From Fulvimarina uroteuthidis (lineage in GTDB: Bacteria > Pseudomonadota > Alphaproteobacteria > Rhizobiales > Rhizobiaceae), in the NCBI RefSeq assembly GCF_034321785.1, contig NZ_JAXLPB010000003.1, positions 1 through 64,000 of the forward strand: a stretch of DNA of 64,000 bases, given 5' to 3'. Positions 36,317-46,634 of the stretch are shown here, in pieces; within the stretch, counting starts at the first letter, position 1, and every line of letters starts with the position of its first letter. Made by a program: the position numbers and the translations under genes. Below the pieces are notes generated by a model. It ran no database searches. It was given only the letters and a program-made list of their open reading frames with translations, and was not told where the DNA came from.

Positions 36317-36468
36317 GCGGACAGGCTGGACACCATCCGGGCGATCGACGCTTCGCTCCGCCTTACGGTCTTGAAGTCGACCAGCATCTTCGGCGGCTGC
36401 GCCACGGAGAGCGACTTCAACGCAGACGAAACCAGTTCCATCAGCTCGCGATCGTCTTCCATGCTCAC
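36262..36468 (-). CDS. possible small protein overlapping yacG tail to tail
   Basis: A 68-residue frame from a GTG at 36468, with a perfect GGAGGA seven bases upstream. The translation (VSMEDDRELMELVSSALKSL onward) is mixed and helical, and its codons end mostly in G or C, as in real genes of this genome. It runs into the last 55 bases of yacG on the opposite strand. No family is recognised. It may be a true small gene with an AT-rich promoter region at 36530-36600, or a chance frame. Confidence 0.45.
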   Translation of the reverse strand: MSMEDDRELMELVSSALKSLSVAQPPKMLVDFKTVRRSEASIARMVSSLSAHRSESSSSDDRDGPGMT

Positions 36469-36677
36469 GCGCAATCCTCCAAGACGAGTGCCTGTGTCCG
36501 TAGCGTCACCATAGCGCGGTTTTGTCCGGAATAATATTAAGTCGCTCGTTAAAAATCGATTTTTTGCCCCAATGCCTGTCATCGGCCCGGATTTTTTGCA
36601 GTCGCGCCTAATAGGCGCCGCTTGGGCGCCCGGTCGATTTCGCAGCGAGACTGGAAATATTGTCCGTCCGCGGATGA

Positions 36678-37502
36678 TTACTGCGGCGTCGACGCGGAAA
36701 TTCGCGATTGGTCAATATTCGAGAGCAAATCCGTGAGAAGTCGTTCGATGAGCGCAAGATCCTGGGGGCGCGACAGCCGGTGGTCGCCGTCGCGCACGAG
36801 GGTCATCGTGACATTGTCCGAAGGCAGCCGCTCCATCAGGTCGAGGGCGTGGGTGTAGGGAACGTCCGGATCGGCCATGCCTTGCAGAATGGCGATCGGG
36901 CAACCGGTCTCGATCGTCTCCGCCATGACGAGATTGTTCGCGCCATCCTCGAACAGGGCGCGCGTATAGATGTTCGGCTGCTCGCTGTAATCGGACGCCT
37001 CGGTGATGTAGCCGTGCGTCCGCAGCGCCTGGAGATCGGCGTCGGTCAGCTTCGGCCGCATCAGCCTTTCGGTGAAATCGGGTGCGGGGGCGAGCAGCAT
37101 GAGGCCTTCGACGGAGAAGTTGCAGGTTTCATGCCGGGCGAGGGCGACGAGCCGAAGCGCGATCCAGGCGCCCATCGACGATCCGACCAGGACGACGCTT
37201 TCTGCGCCGGCGGCCTCGATCGCCGCCTTGGCTTCCTGCGTCCACCGCGAAATCGTGCCGTCCTCGAAACGGCCGCCCGATTCTCCGTGTCCCGAATAGT
37301 CGAGGCGCAGAAAGCCGCGGCCCGCCGCGCCGGCCATCGCGAGAAGATGCTCGGCCTTGGTGCCGCGCATGTCGGAGCGGTAACCGCCCAGCCAGACGAT
37401 CGTCGGCCCGGTGCCGTCGAGGGTGCGGTAGGCGATCCGGCGGGCCTCGTCGGCCCGGCCGACCGTGATCTCGTGTCCGACGTCTCTCGTCGCGTCCTGC
37501 AT
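36678..37502 (-). CDS. alpha/beta-fold hydrolase
   Basis: A 274-residue soluble serine hydrolase. The nucleophile elbow is VLVGSSMGAWIAL, the acid is the aspartate in MADPDVPY, and the histidine is in DGDHRLS; an HGESGG block near residue 72 contributes the oxyanion region. The order matches esterase/palmitoyl-thioesterase-like members, but no substrate is known. AAAGGA lies eight bases before the ATG at 37502; the frame is open well beyond it. Confidence 0.88.
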   Translation of the reverse strand: MQDATRDVGHEITVGRADEARRIAYRTLDGTGPTIVWLGGYRSDMRGTKAEHLLAMAGAAGRGFLRLDYSGHGESGGRFEDGTISRWTQEAKAAIEAAGAESVVLVGSSMGAWIALRLVALARHETCNFSVEGLMLLAPAPDFTERLMRPKLTDADLQALRTHGYITEASDYSEQPNIYTRALFEDGANNLVMAETIETGCPIAILQGMADPDVPYTHALDLMERLPSDNVTMTLVRDGDHRLSRPQDLALIERLLTDLLSNIDQSRISASTPQ

Positions 37503-37693
37503 GCTCTGCGTCCTTTCGGTTTCGGCCGGTTCGTCTGCGTTCGAAAGACGGGCGCAAGGCGAACCGACGCCATCGAGCGGTGTTTTCGATCGGAACCGGG
37601 CGCGGATCAAGTTTGCGCCGCCGCCTGTCTTGACTTTCGGTGGTCCGCCCTTCACATCAGCCCTCGTAGTCAGCCGTTGAAGACGACCGGCCT

Positions 37694-37770
<77 letters not shown>

Positions 37771-37813
37771 TTCGTTTCCGCGGATCCTGTCGTTTCGCTC
37801 GAATGAGGTCGCA

Positions 37814-38119
37814 ATGGTCGCAAGGATCTACAAGCCGACGCGCACCGCCATGCAGTCCGGCAAGGCGAAGACCCAGGAATGGCTCCTGATCTACGAGCCT
37901 CAGGAACCCAAGCGGATCGATCCCCTGATGGGCTACACCTCGTCCGGCGACATGCTTGGCCAGCTGCGCCTGTCCTTCGAGACGCGCGAGCAGGCGGTCG
38001 AGTACGCCGAGCGCAACGACATTCCCTATCGGGTCGAAGAGCCCAAGGAAACCAAGCGCGTGCGCGTGGCCTATTCCGACAATTTCAAATATGATCGCCG
38101 CCAGCCCTGGACCCACTAG
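37814..38119 (+). CDS. NADH:ubiquinone oxidoreductase accessory subunit, NDUFS4-like
   Basis: A 101-residue protein of the ETC_C1_NDUFS4 family: ARIYKPTRTAMQSGKAKTQEW, a central GYTSSGDMLGQLRLSFETRE, and YDRRQPWTH at the end. In alphaproteobacteria and mitochondria it is the 18-kDa accessory subunit of complex I, on the matrix or cytoplasmic arm. It lies away from the nuo operon, between two tRNA genes, as is common. GAGG precedes the ATG. Confidence 0.93.
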   Translation: MVARIYKPTRTAMQSGKAKTQEWLLIYEPQEPKRIDPLMGYTSSGDMLGQLRLSFETREQAVEYAERNDIPYRVEEPKETKRVRVAYSDNFKYDRRQPWTH

Positions 38120-38175
38120 TGCCGGCCGCATGCATCCAAGTATCCACCGTTCCGATGCGCCCGCATCGACGGTCC

Positions 38176-38252
38176 GGTCCCATAGCTCAGCTGGATAGAG
38201 CAACGGCCTTCTAAGCCGTAGGTCGAAGGTTCGAATCCTTCTGGGATCACCA
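38176..38252 (+). tRNA. tRNA-Arg (anticodon TCT)
   Basis: The acceptor stem GGTCCCA (38176-38182) pairs with TGGGATC (38242-38248), with one G-T pair. The D arm is GCTCAGCTGGATAGAGC, the anticodon stem ACGGC/GCCGT carries loop CTTCTAA with anticodon TCT, and the T arm is GAAGGTTCGAATCCTTC. An encoded CCA ends the gene. Confidence 0.95.
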
Positions 38253-38325
38253 TTCCTCTTCTGTCCGACACCGACCCATGGGCGACAGCCTGTGCGTGCC
38301 AAGTCGATCCCGCGATCCGTCCGGG

Positions 38326-38787
38326 TCAGGTCGGGTTGTGCTTCTTGAGGATCCAGGCGGTCGCAAGGCAGAGTTCGTAAGCCGGCAGCCAGTCCAGCGT
38401 GGCGCCGTCCGCCTCGAAGAGGGCCGGCTCCATGCGCACGGCGCACCACGGCGCGGGCGGGGGCACGTCGCGCGCCGTCGCAAGATCGTAGCCCTCCGAA
38501 TGATCGTGCAGAATCTGCCAGAGCTCCAGCGAATCGCCATGGACGTTGAGGACGCCCAGCGTTGCGAGAGGCTGGTCGCCCGCGTCCTGGTGGATCGTCG
38601 AGATCAGGCCGAGGCCCGATGCCGAGACCTTGATGCTGTAGCCGGGATGGGCGGCGATGGAAGCTGCGCCGGACCAGAAGGCCTGACGCAGATCGAGCGC
38701 GGCCGGCTCGACGTTCTTCGCCTCCGGCATTGCCATGCGTTCGACGACACCGGTGTTCATGCTCACGAAGTAGAGATGGGTGCTCAT
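38326..38787 (-). CDS. hypothetical protein
   Basis: A 153-residue soluble protein I do not recognise. It begins MSTHLYFVSMNTGVVERM, has no signal peptide or membrane segment, and contains SGLGLISTIHQDAG, LWQILHDHSEGYDLA and a C-terminal WILKKHN. Composition and codon use look like a genuine gene. The upstream ribosome site is weak. Nearest genes are a tRNA and a reductase, so context gives no function. Confidence 0.65.
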   Translation of the reverse strand: MSTHLYFVSMNTGVVERMAMPEAKNVEPAALDLRQAFWSGAASIAAHPGYSIKVSASGLGLISTIHQDAGDQPLATLGVLNVHGDSLELWQILHDHSEGYDLATARDVPPPAPWCAVRMEPALFEADGATLDWLPAYELCLATAWILKKHNPT

Positions 38788-39038
38788 GGTCTTTTCTGAC
38801 GTGCCTAAAAACACCCCATGAGAGCGGAGCCGTTCCGGCGCGCGCCCCCTTCGACGAGGGCGCGCATTGCCGGCCGTTCCCGCGAAGCATTGGGCCATGA
38901 CCCTTATCATAGCCGCAGAAAGCGGATCGTCCATCGGGCGCATGCCGGCCCCGGCCGATTCCATCTCACGCCGCGCACGAGATGCGCCGCTGGCCGGCCG
39001 GCCGGTCGCGGCGCGTTCGAGCGGAGAGCGGTCGCGCG

Positions 39039-40106
39039 TCAGCCGGCGGGAATGATCCGGTCGGCGCGCAGCCTTTCGAAAAGGTCGAAGAAGGCCGCGT
39101 CCGTTGCCACATAGCCGGTGAAGCCGAGCCGGCGGCTTTTCGACATGTCGGTCACCACTTCGATCGGCCGGCCGAGATCGGCATCGGTGTGCCAGGGCGA
39201 GGCGAGGCGCGTGATGTCGCTCTCGGCCAGTCCCTCGCGCGTGGCAAGCCTTTTCCAGATCGCCGCGTCGTCCTTCATCTGCGTTTCGAGCGGACGCTCG
39301 GTGCCGTCGAAGTCCACGGCCTCGATGCCGAACCAGTCGGCGATGCGGTGCCACATCCAGTTCCAGCGAAAGACGTCGCCATTGACGATGTTGAAGTCCT
39401 CGTTGGCGGCCGCCGGGGTCTCGGCGGCCCAGATCAGTTGCTCGGCAAGCTGATGGGCGTCGGTCATGTCGGTGAGGCTTTCCCACTGCACCTTCGAGCC
39501 CGGAAAGACGAAGGGCCGGCCGGTTTCCTTGCAGATCGCGGCATGAACGGCGAGCGTCTGGCCCATATTCATGGCATTGCCGACGGCCTTGCCGATGATC
39601 GTGTGCGGGCGATGCACGCTGTAGGTGAAGCCATCCCTGGCGGCCGCCGCGAAGACCTCGTCCTCCTGTGCATAGTAGAAGTTCTCGACATCGAGACGGC
39701 CCTGATTCTCGCGGAACGGCGTCTTCGGCAGTTCGCCCTTCCCATAGGCCTCGAAGGGGCCGAGATAATGCTTGAGACCCGTGACGAGCCCGACATGGCG
39801 TACGGATGACTTCGGGCGCAGCGCGTCGAGCAGATTTCTCACCATGGTCGCATTGACGCGAATGTTCTCCTTCTCCGTGTCCTGGCGCAGCCAGGTGGTG
39901 ACGAAGACGACATCCGGCGCGATAGCGTCGAGCGCCTCGGCGAGCGATCCGGGCTCCAGCAGGTCGGCTGCGACCGGCTTCACCCCCGGCTGCTCCTTCG
40001 GATTGCGGGCAAGGCCGTAAACATCGTAGCCCCTGGCCAGGAGCCGGTCTGCCGCAGCGCTCCCCTGGATGCCGGTGGCGCCGACGACGAGTGCGGTTCT
40101 GGTCAT
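39039..40106 (-). CDS. PRISE-type SDR reductase (progesterone 5-beta-reductase / iridoid synthase-like)
   Basis: A 355-residue NAD(P)H-dependent enone reductase. The Rossmann motif is VVGATGIQGSAAADRL; the family-specific blocks VFVTTWLRQ, GLKHYLGPFEAYG and NFYYAQED, the last holding the catalytic tyrosine, are present. Bacterial PRISE proteins reduce activated C=C bonds; natural substrates are mostly unknown. It is divergent from an HxlR regulator gene with 98 bases between, so it is probably that regulator's target. Confidence 0.9.
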   Translation of the reverse strand: MTRTALVVGATGIQGSAAADRLLARGYDVYGLARNPKEQPGVKPVAADLLEPGSLAEALDAIAPDVVFVTTWLRQDTEKENIRVNATMVRNLLDALRPKSSVRHVGLVTGLKHYLGPFEAYGKGELPKTPFRENQGRLDVENFYYAQEDEVFAAAARDGFTYSVHRPHTIIGKAVGNAMNMGQTLAVHAAICKETGRPFVFPGSKVQWESLTDMTDAHQLAEQLIWAAETPAAANEDFNIVNGDVFRWNWMWHRIADWFGIEAVDFDGTERPLETQMKDDAAIWKRLATREGLAESDITRLASPWHTDADLGRPIEVVTDMSKSRRLGFTGYVATDAAFFDLFERLRADRIIPAG

Positions 40107-40204
40107 GTCAAACTTTCTCCTTGTTCGAGACCGGACCTATGCACCGCCGCCCAGCTTGGCTAGACGGAACCGAAATGGGACTTAGGCACCAAAGGGTAAC
40201 CAGC

Positions 40205-40600
40205 ATGGATCGGGGCACGGACGAGGCCGAATGGCGTGAAGACTGCGCACCGCGGCGCATTCTGGAGCTGTTTTCCACCAAGTGGACCAGCATGGTGCTT
40301 CACACCCTGCACGCCCGCCACGACGGCCGGGCCCGCAACGGGGTTCTGCATCGCAGCCTGCCGGGCATTTCCAAGAAGATGCTGACCCAGACGTTGCGGC
40401 AGATGGAGGCGAGCGGCCTCGTCACCCGCCATGTGGAGGGCACTGTTCCCCCGGCGGTCGAATATCGGCTGACGCCGCTCGGGTCCCGGTTCGTCGAGCC
40501 GGTCGAGATGCTCTACGACTGGGCGCGGAAGAACGCGGCCGCCCTCGATCGCCTGGGATCGCGCAAGGCACGGGAGGATCCGATATCGGGCGAGGGGTGA
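40205..40600 (+). CDS. HxlR-family transcriptional regulator
   Basis: A 131-residue winged-helix regulator. Typical blocks are ILELFSTKWTSMVLHTL, LPGISKKMLTQTLRQMEASG and the wing VEYRLTPLGSRF. There is a cysteine near the N-terminus (EDCAPRR) as in redox- or aldehyde-sensing HxlR members such as YodB and HypR. It is divergent from the PRISE reductase gene. A longer frame begins at 40091, but the ATG at 40205 starts the domain. Confidence 0.88.
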   Translation: MDRGTDEAEWREDCAPRRILELFSTKWTSMVLHTLHARHDGRARNGVLHRSLPGISKKMLTQTLRQMEASGLVTRHVEGTVPPAVEYRLTPLGSRFVEPVEMLYDWARKNAAALDRLGSRKAREDPISGEG

Positions 40601-40694
40601 TCGAACAGCCCGAACGGGCGGCGCGTGCACCGGGACTTTCAGTCATCGAAGGCGGCGCGGACGTGTCGCGCCGCGCCGTCGTGTCGAGCCCTGC

Positions 40695-40919
40695 TCAGTG
40701 AGCCCCGACGATCGGCAAGGCATCGCCGCTGGCATTCGCCTTCGCCTTGGAAAGAAGGCGCTTGCGCTCGTCGACCGGACTGTCCTCATATTGCGCGACC
40801 GCCGCTTCCGTGATGCGGAAATGGCCGCAGGTGAGGCAAGTGATCTCGTGGAAGTCGCCGGATCGCGGCAAGGTCTCGTGGGCGTTCGCCTCGCAGATCG
40901 GGCACTGTATCGTCGACAT
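40695..40919 (-). CDS. small zinc-ribbon-like protein
   Basis: A 74-residue protein with two cysteine pairs, CPIC near the start and CLTC about 20 residues later, the layout of a zinc ribbon. The rest is helical (ERKRLLSKAKANAS). Function unknown; possibly a nucleic acid- or protein-binding adaptor. AAGGAGAT lies six bases before the ATG, which strongly supports translation. Confidence 0.75.
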   Translation of the reverse strand: MSTIQCPICEANAHETLPRSGDFHEITCLTCGHFRITEAAVAQYEDSPVDERKRLLSKAKANASGDALPIVGAH

Positions 40920-41191
40920 GGTGGATCTCCTTGTTGGGCCGCGACGCTATCCGATTCGCCGGCGATCACCAAAGACCGCCGTTTCCAATGCCCGGAGGCA
41001 TCGGCTTCGTTCCGCCCGCTCCTTCCTTCCGCGCGTGCCTGCCGCCTTCTGCGCGACAAGGCGGCGACGCGCGGTTGCCGCTTCGGACTTTCGGGCGGCC
41101 GGCGCGCCTTGCCGCTTGTCATGGCTCGTCGGGCTGGTATGCGAGGGGCGTCACGCTCCGTCGATGAACTGCCCAACAGAAGCGATCCTTC

Positions 41192-41995
41192 ATGACCTTT
41201 TCGCTGACCACCTGGAACATCAATTCGGTTCGGCTGCGCGCCGATGCGGTGATCCGCTTTCTGCGCGAGGAGCGCCCCGACGTCCTGTGCCTGCAGGAGA
41301 CCAAGTGCACGGACGAACAGTTCCCCCTGGCCGCGTTCGAGGGGCTGGGCTACGATCACGTCGCGCTCAACGGCCAGAAGGCCTATCACGGCGTGGCGAC
41401 GCTTTCGCGGATCCCGTTCGACGACGTCGTCCGGCAGGATTTCTGCGCGGTCGGCGATGCCCGTCACCTGTCGGTCCGCCTCGCCGTGGGCGACAGGAAG
41501 ATCCGCGTCCATAATCTCTATGTCCCCGCCGGCGGCGATGAGCCGGACCCGCAGACCAACCCGAAGTTCAAGCACAAGCTGCAATTCGTCGATGAACTGC
41601 GCCGGACCGATGCCGATGGCGAGCCCGGCGTGTCGGCGCTCCTGTGCGGCGATCTCAACATCGCGCCTTACGAAAACGATGTCTGGTCCCACAAGCAGCT
41701 CCTGAAGATCGTCTCGCACACGCCCGTCGAGACCCAAGGCCTGCTGACGGCGATGACCGAAGGGCGCTGGACCGATCTCATGCGGCGGCACATCCCGCTG
41801 GACGAGAAAATCTTCACCTGGTGGAGCTACCGCGCGAAGGATTGGGAAGCCTCCAACCGCGGTCGCCGGCTGGATCATGTCTGGGGATCGTCGAGCATCG
41901 CCGAAGCGCTCACCGCGGTCACCGTGCACACGCCCGTGCGCGGCTGGGACCGCCCGTCCGATCACGTGCCCGTCACGGCGACATTCTCGCTCTGA
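41192..41995 (+). CDS. xthA: exodeoxyribonuclease III (AP endonuclease)
   Basis: A 267-residue repair nuclease that cleaves at abasic sites and removes 3' blocking groups. Metal and catalytic residues are in TTWNINSVRLR, LCLQETKCTD (catalytic Glu), CGDLNIAPYENDVW, GRRLDHVWGSS and the C-terminal RPSDHVPV with the catalytic histidine. Length is normal and the gene is complete. It is transcribed alone. Confidence 0.95.
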   Translation: MTFSLTTWNINSVRLRADAVIRFLREERPDVLCLQETKCTDEQFPLAAFEGLGYDHVALNGQKAYHGVATLSRIPFDDVVRQDFCAVGDARHLSVRLAVGDRKIRVHNLYVPAGGDEPDPQTNPKFKHKLQFVDELRRTDADGEPGVSALLCGDLNIAPYENDVWSHKQLLKIVSHTPVETQGLLTAMTEGRWTDLMRRHIPLDEKIFTWWSYRAKDWEASNRGRRLDHVWGSSSIAEALTAVTVHTPVRGWDRPSDHVPVTATFSL

Positions 41996-42150
41996 CCGCC
42001 AACCGGCTCATGGCCACGCGGCGTTGCGATGAGAGGCGATCCGTGCCGGACTTCGGTTGCGCCGACCGGGAGGAGCGAGAACCGGTCACGACGCTGGCCT
42101 CACCCTTCTATCCATCGCGCCGACGCCTTTCGCCACGCCTCGGCCGATCC

Positions 42151-42405
42151 TCAGCGGAACCGGTCCCGCTTGGTTTCCTCGGCGGTGCGGGCGTCGTCGA
42201 AACCCTGGCGCCAGATCTCGCTTCGGGTCGACGATCCCGGATGGGTGCACGCCGCTTCGCTGAGGCCCGATTGGAACGCCACACGGCCCGCTCGATAATC
42301 CTCACGCTCGGCGCGGGCCGATTCGATCGCCCGCGCAAGGGCGGCCGCCGCCGGTGAAAGGCTGGATGTCGAAGGCCGGTCTGCCGTGTTGCTCTCGTCG
42401 CGCAC
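42151..42405 (-). CDS. ribosome modulation factor / CrpP-like small protein
   Basis: An 84-residue protein. Its C-terminal half, AGRVAFQSGLSEAACTHP followed by RSEIWRQGFDDA, matches the pattern of RMF (compare GYQAG...CPY...RSQWLGGWREA), which dimerises ribosomes into inactive 100S particles; CrpP proteins share the fold. So a stationary-phase ribosome role is plausible but unproven. The start is uncertain: GTG at 42405 was chosen as the only good in-frame codon near the domain; a TTG at 42525 is possible. An AT-rich promoter-like patch lies at 42525-42565. Confidence 0.6.
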   Translation of the reverse strand: MRDESNTADRPSTSSLSPAAAALARAIESARAEREDYRAGRVAFQSGLSEAACTHPGSSTRSEIWRQGFDDARTAEETKRDRFR

Positions 42406-42702
42406 GCTGAAACACCCAAATTTGTTCGATCGAGCCGGGACGCGATAGCCGAGGGCGCGCGGATGGACGCAATCGGGAACGCGCGTGTCCGGTCCGATCG
42501 ATCCGAAGGATCTGCTCCGTAACAAACCCGATCATATATTGGAATGATATTAAAAGGACATGATGAAACGACCCTGTCGGACCCTGCAAGAGGGGCCGCG
42601 CGAAGGGGGTAATCCGCATGACACCGCCGAACGCTCCCTTCGCAATCGATCCACCGCGATTGGTCCGGCGGGCGATCCGACGGGTGCGAACCCCCTTCCG
42701 TT

Positions 42703-44190
42703 TCAGGCAGCGAGCGTCCGTCTGACGGCATTGTCCCAAAGCGTCAGCCTGCGGCCGCGCTCGACCGCACCCATCCGGGGTTCGAACTGACGCTCCAGCC
42801 GCCATTTGGCTGCAAAACCATCCTTGTCGGGCCAGACCCCGGCGGCGTGCCCCGCGATCCAGGCCGCTCCGAGCGCGGTCGTTTCGAGCACCACGGGCCG
42901 ATCGACGGGCGCGTCGAGAAGATCGGCGAGGCGCTGCATGGTCCAATCGCTCGCCACCATGCCGCCATCGACGCGAAGGACCGTGTCGCGGGCGCCCGTG
43001 AAGTCCTTGCGCATGGCCTTCAGGAGATCGGCGGTCTGGAAGCAGGTGGCTTCGAGGGCCGCGCGCGCGAACTCGTTGGGGCCGGTCTTGCGGGTGAGGC
43101 CGTAGATCGCGCCGCGCGCCTCCGCATCCCACCAGGGGGCGCCGAGCCCGGTAAAGGCGGGCACCATGACGACGTCCTGCTCGTCGTCGGCCTCGCTCGC
43201 CATCGAGCCGGTCTCCGCGGCCTTCGCGACGAGACCCAGCCCGTCGCGCAGCCACTGCACGGCGGCGCCTGCGACGAAGATCGAGCCTTCGAGCGCGAAC
43301 GTCGTCTCGCCCGACAGGCGATAGGCGACCGTCGTCAGGAGCCGGCTGGTGGAGGGGACGCGCTCGGTGCCGGTGTTCAGAACCGCGAAGCAGCCCGTGC
43401 CATAGGTGCTCTTGACCATTCCGGGCTTGAAGCAGGCCTGTCCGAGGGTCGCGGCATGCTGGTCGCCCGCGATCCCGCGAATGGGAATGGCGGCGCCGAA
43501 CAGCGCTCCATCGGTGACGCCGAAATCGGCATCGCAATCCCTGACCTCGGGCAGGATCGCGCGGGGCACCCGCAGGAGCCGCAGCAGTTCGTCGTCCCAG
43601 GCGTTCGCCGAGATGTCGAACAGCTGGGTGCGGCATGCATTCGTGGTGTCGGTGGCGTGGACGCGGCCTCCGGTGAGGCGCCACAGGAGAAAGCTGTCGA
43701 CGGTGCCGAAGGCGAGGTGGCCGGCCTCGGCCCTCTCGCGCGCCCCGCTCACATGGTCGAGAGTCCAGGCGATCTTGGTGCCGGAGAAATAGGGATCGAT
43801 CAGAAGGCCGGTCTTGTCGGTGATCAGCGTCTCCGCGCCGTCGGCCTGCAGGGCGCGGCAGATGTCGGTCGTGCGCCTGTCCTGCCAGACGATGGCGTTG
43901 TGGATGGGCGTGCCGGTGGCCCGGTCCCAGACGAGAACGGTCTCGCGCTGGTTGGTGATGCCGATCGCGGCGATGTCCGTGGCCGACAGCGACGCATCCG
44001 CCAGTGCGCTGCGGATCGTCGCGACGACGGAATTCCAGATGTCCTCGGGGTCGTGCTCGACCCAGCCGGAGCGGGGGAAGTGCTGGGCGAATTCCTTCTG
44101 GCCGACGCCGACGATGCGGAAATGATCGTCGAAGACGATGGCTCTCGACGATGTCGTTCCCTGGTCGATCGCAAGTACGTAGCCGGACAT
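42703..44190 (-). CDS. glpK: glycerol kinase
   Basis: A 495-residue FGGY-family kinase that converts imported glycerol to glycerol 3-phosphate. The N-terminal phosphate loop is LAIDQGTTSSRAIVFD, the substrate loop is GWVEHDPEDIW, and RVDGGMVASDWTMQRLADLL is the FGGY signature region. It is complete. GAGGAAC precedes the ATG at 44190. It is the last gene of the glycerol cluster, separated from glpV by two strong hairpins. Confidence 0.97.
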   Translation of the reverse strand: MSGYVLAIDQGTTSSRAIVFDDHFRIVGVGQKEFAQHFPRSGWVEHDPEDIWNSVVATIRSALADASLSATDIAAIGITNQRETVLVWDRATGTPIHNAIVWQDRRTTDICRALQADGAETLITDKTGLLIDPYFSGTKIAWTLDHVSGARERAEAGHLAFGTVDSFLLWRLTGGRVHATDTTNACRTQLFDISANAWDDELLRLLRVPRAILPEVRDCDADFGVTDGALFGAAIPIRGIAGDQHAATLGQACFKPGMVKSTYGTGCFAVLNTGTERVPSTSRLLTTVAYRLSGETTFALEGSIFVAGAAVQWLRDGLGLVAKAAETGSMASEADDEQDVVMVPAFTGLGAPWWDAEARGAIYGLTRKTGPNEFARAALEATCFQTADLLKAMRKDFTGARDTVLRVDGGMVASDWTMQRLADLLDAPVDRPVVLETTALGAAWIAGHAAGVWPDKDGFAAKWRLERQFEPRMGAVERGRRLTLWDNAVRRTLAA

Positions 44191-44249
44191 TGTTGTTCCT
44201 CGCATATGGTCGCTTCCGGGCGGACCGGACGTTCCGGTTCATCCGCCTC

Positions 44250-44278
44250 GGACGGGCCGCTCGATCGGCGGCCCGTCC
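44250..44278 (-). terminator. intercistronic hairpin glpV-glpK (distal)
   Basis: GGACGGGCCGC (44250-44260) pairs perfectly with GCGGCCCGTCC (44268-44278), loop of seven bases. It stands beside a second hairpin in the glpV-glpK gap. Without a uridine run it may slow RNA polymerase or shield mRNA rather than end transcription. Confidence 0.6.
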
Positions 44279-44285
44279 GTCACGT

Positions 44286-44315
44286 GCAAAGAGCCGGGCT
44301 GGCCCGGCTCTTTGC
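44286..44315 (-). terminator. intercistronic hairpin glpV-glpK (proximal)
   Basis: GCAAAGAGCCGGG (44286-44298) pairs perfectly with CCCGGCTCTTTGC (44303-44315) across four bases, a 13-pair stem. It lies 24 bases past the glpV stop. No clear uridine run follows on the minus strand, so attenuation or 3'-end protection of glpV mRNA is likely. Confidence 0.65.
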
Positions 44316-44339
44316 GGATGGTTCGAAGACGGCGCGGCC

Positions 44340-46166
<1,827 letters not shown>

Positions 46167-46213
46167 ATTGGTAGTCCTCCCGAGGTTTCTGTCAGCCGGT
46201 TCGTCCGTCTGTG

Positions 46214-46243
46214 GCCCCGTTCCGACCGGCGGCGGAACGGGGC
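46214..46243 (-). terminator. intercistronic hairpin glpU-glpV
   Basis: GCCCCGTTCCG (46214-46224) pairs perfectly with CGGAACGGGGC (46233-46243) across an eight-base loop, between glpU and glpV. It is one of three strong hairpins in the distal part of the operon. Confidence 0.6.
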
Positions 46244-46266
46244 GGTCTTTCGCGTGAGAAGCGCCG

Positions 46267-46551
46267 TCAGACGGTCTTGAACACGAGAACGAAGAAGGCC
46301 GCGCATACAAGCAGCGCGTACCAGAGCGAGAGCTCGGTGACGTAGAGCCATCCGAGGCAGATGAAGGCCGAGCCGAGCAGCGAGACGAACAAGCGATCGC
46401 CCCGCGTCGTCTCGAAGCGGAGAATGCCGATCCTCGGCGCGCCGCCGGGCGAGGCGTATTCCCACACGCCCATGGCCGCGATCAGGCCGAAGATCACGAT
46501 GAAGAAAATGGCGGTCGGCCAGGTCCAGGCCATCCAGGACAGATCGATCAT
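46267..46551 (-). CDS. glpU: DUF2160 small membrane protein of the glycerol importer
   Basis: A 94-residue inner-membrane protein with about three membrane segments and the DUF2160 signature WMAWTWPTAIFF and WEYASPGG. In Rhizobium leguminosarum the matching gene, glpU, lies between glpQ and glpV. GGGAG lies nine bases before the ATG. Here it is separated from glpQ by a toxin-antitoxin pair on the other strand. Confidence 0.88.
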   Translation of the reverse strand: MIDLSWMAWTWPTAIFFIVIFGLIAAMGVWEYASPGGAPRIGILRFETTRGDRLFVSLLGSAFICLGWLYVTELSLWYALLVCAAFFVLVFKTV

Positions 46552-46572
46552 CAAAGATCTCCCGAGGGTAAT

Positions 46573-46618
46573 TTGCACGTCAAACGATATTGCGGTATGG
46601 CGTATGTTGTTAGTACGC
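46573..46618 (+). promoter_or_regulatory. likely promoter and operator of the toxin-antitoxin pair
   Basis: TTGCAC (46573-46578) and TATGGC (46596-46601) are spaced 17 bases and resemble -35 and -10 boxes. The inverted repeat GCGTA (46600-46604) / TACGC (46614-46618) overlaps the -10 end and the expected start, a place where the antitoxin could bind and repress. Inference from sequence only. Confidence 0.4.
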
Positions 46619-46634
46619 TAAAGCGGACAATACC

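Noticed and set aside
36535..36562. TTAA-N8-TTAA near the antisense ORF as a CtrA site
   Set aside because: TTAAGTCGCTCGTTAA has eight bases between halves; CtrA needs seven.
42560..42790. Plus-strand small ORF with an upstream AAAAGGA
   Set aside because: It has a plausible ribosome site but runs antisense into glpK and the translation is low-complexity. A leaderless or antisense role cannot be excluded, but support is too thin.
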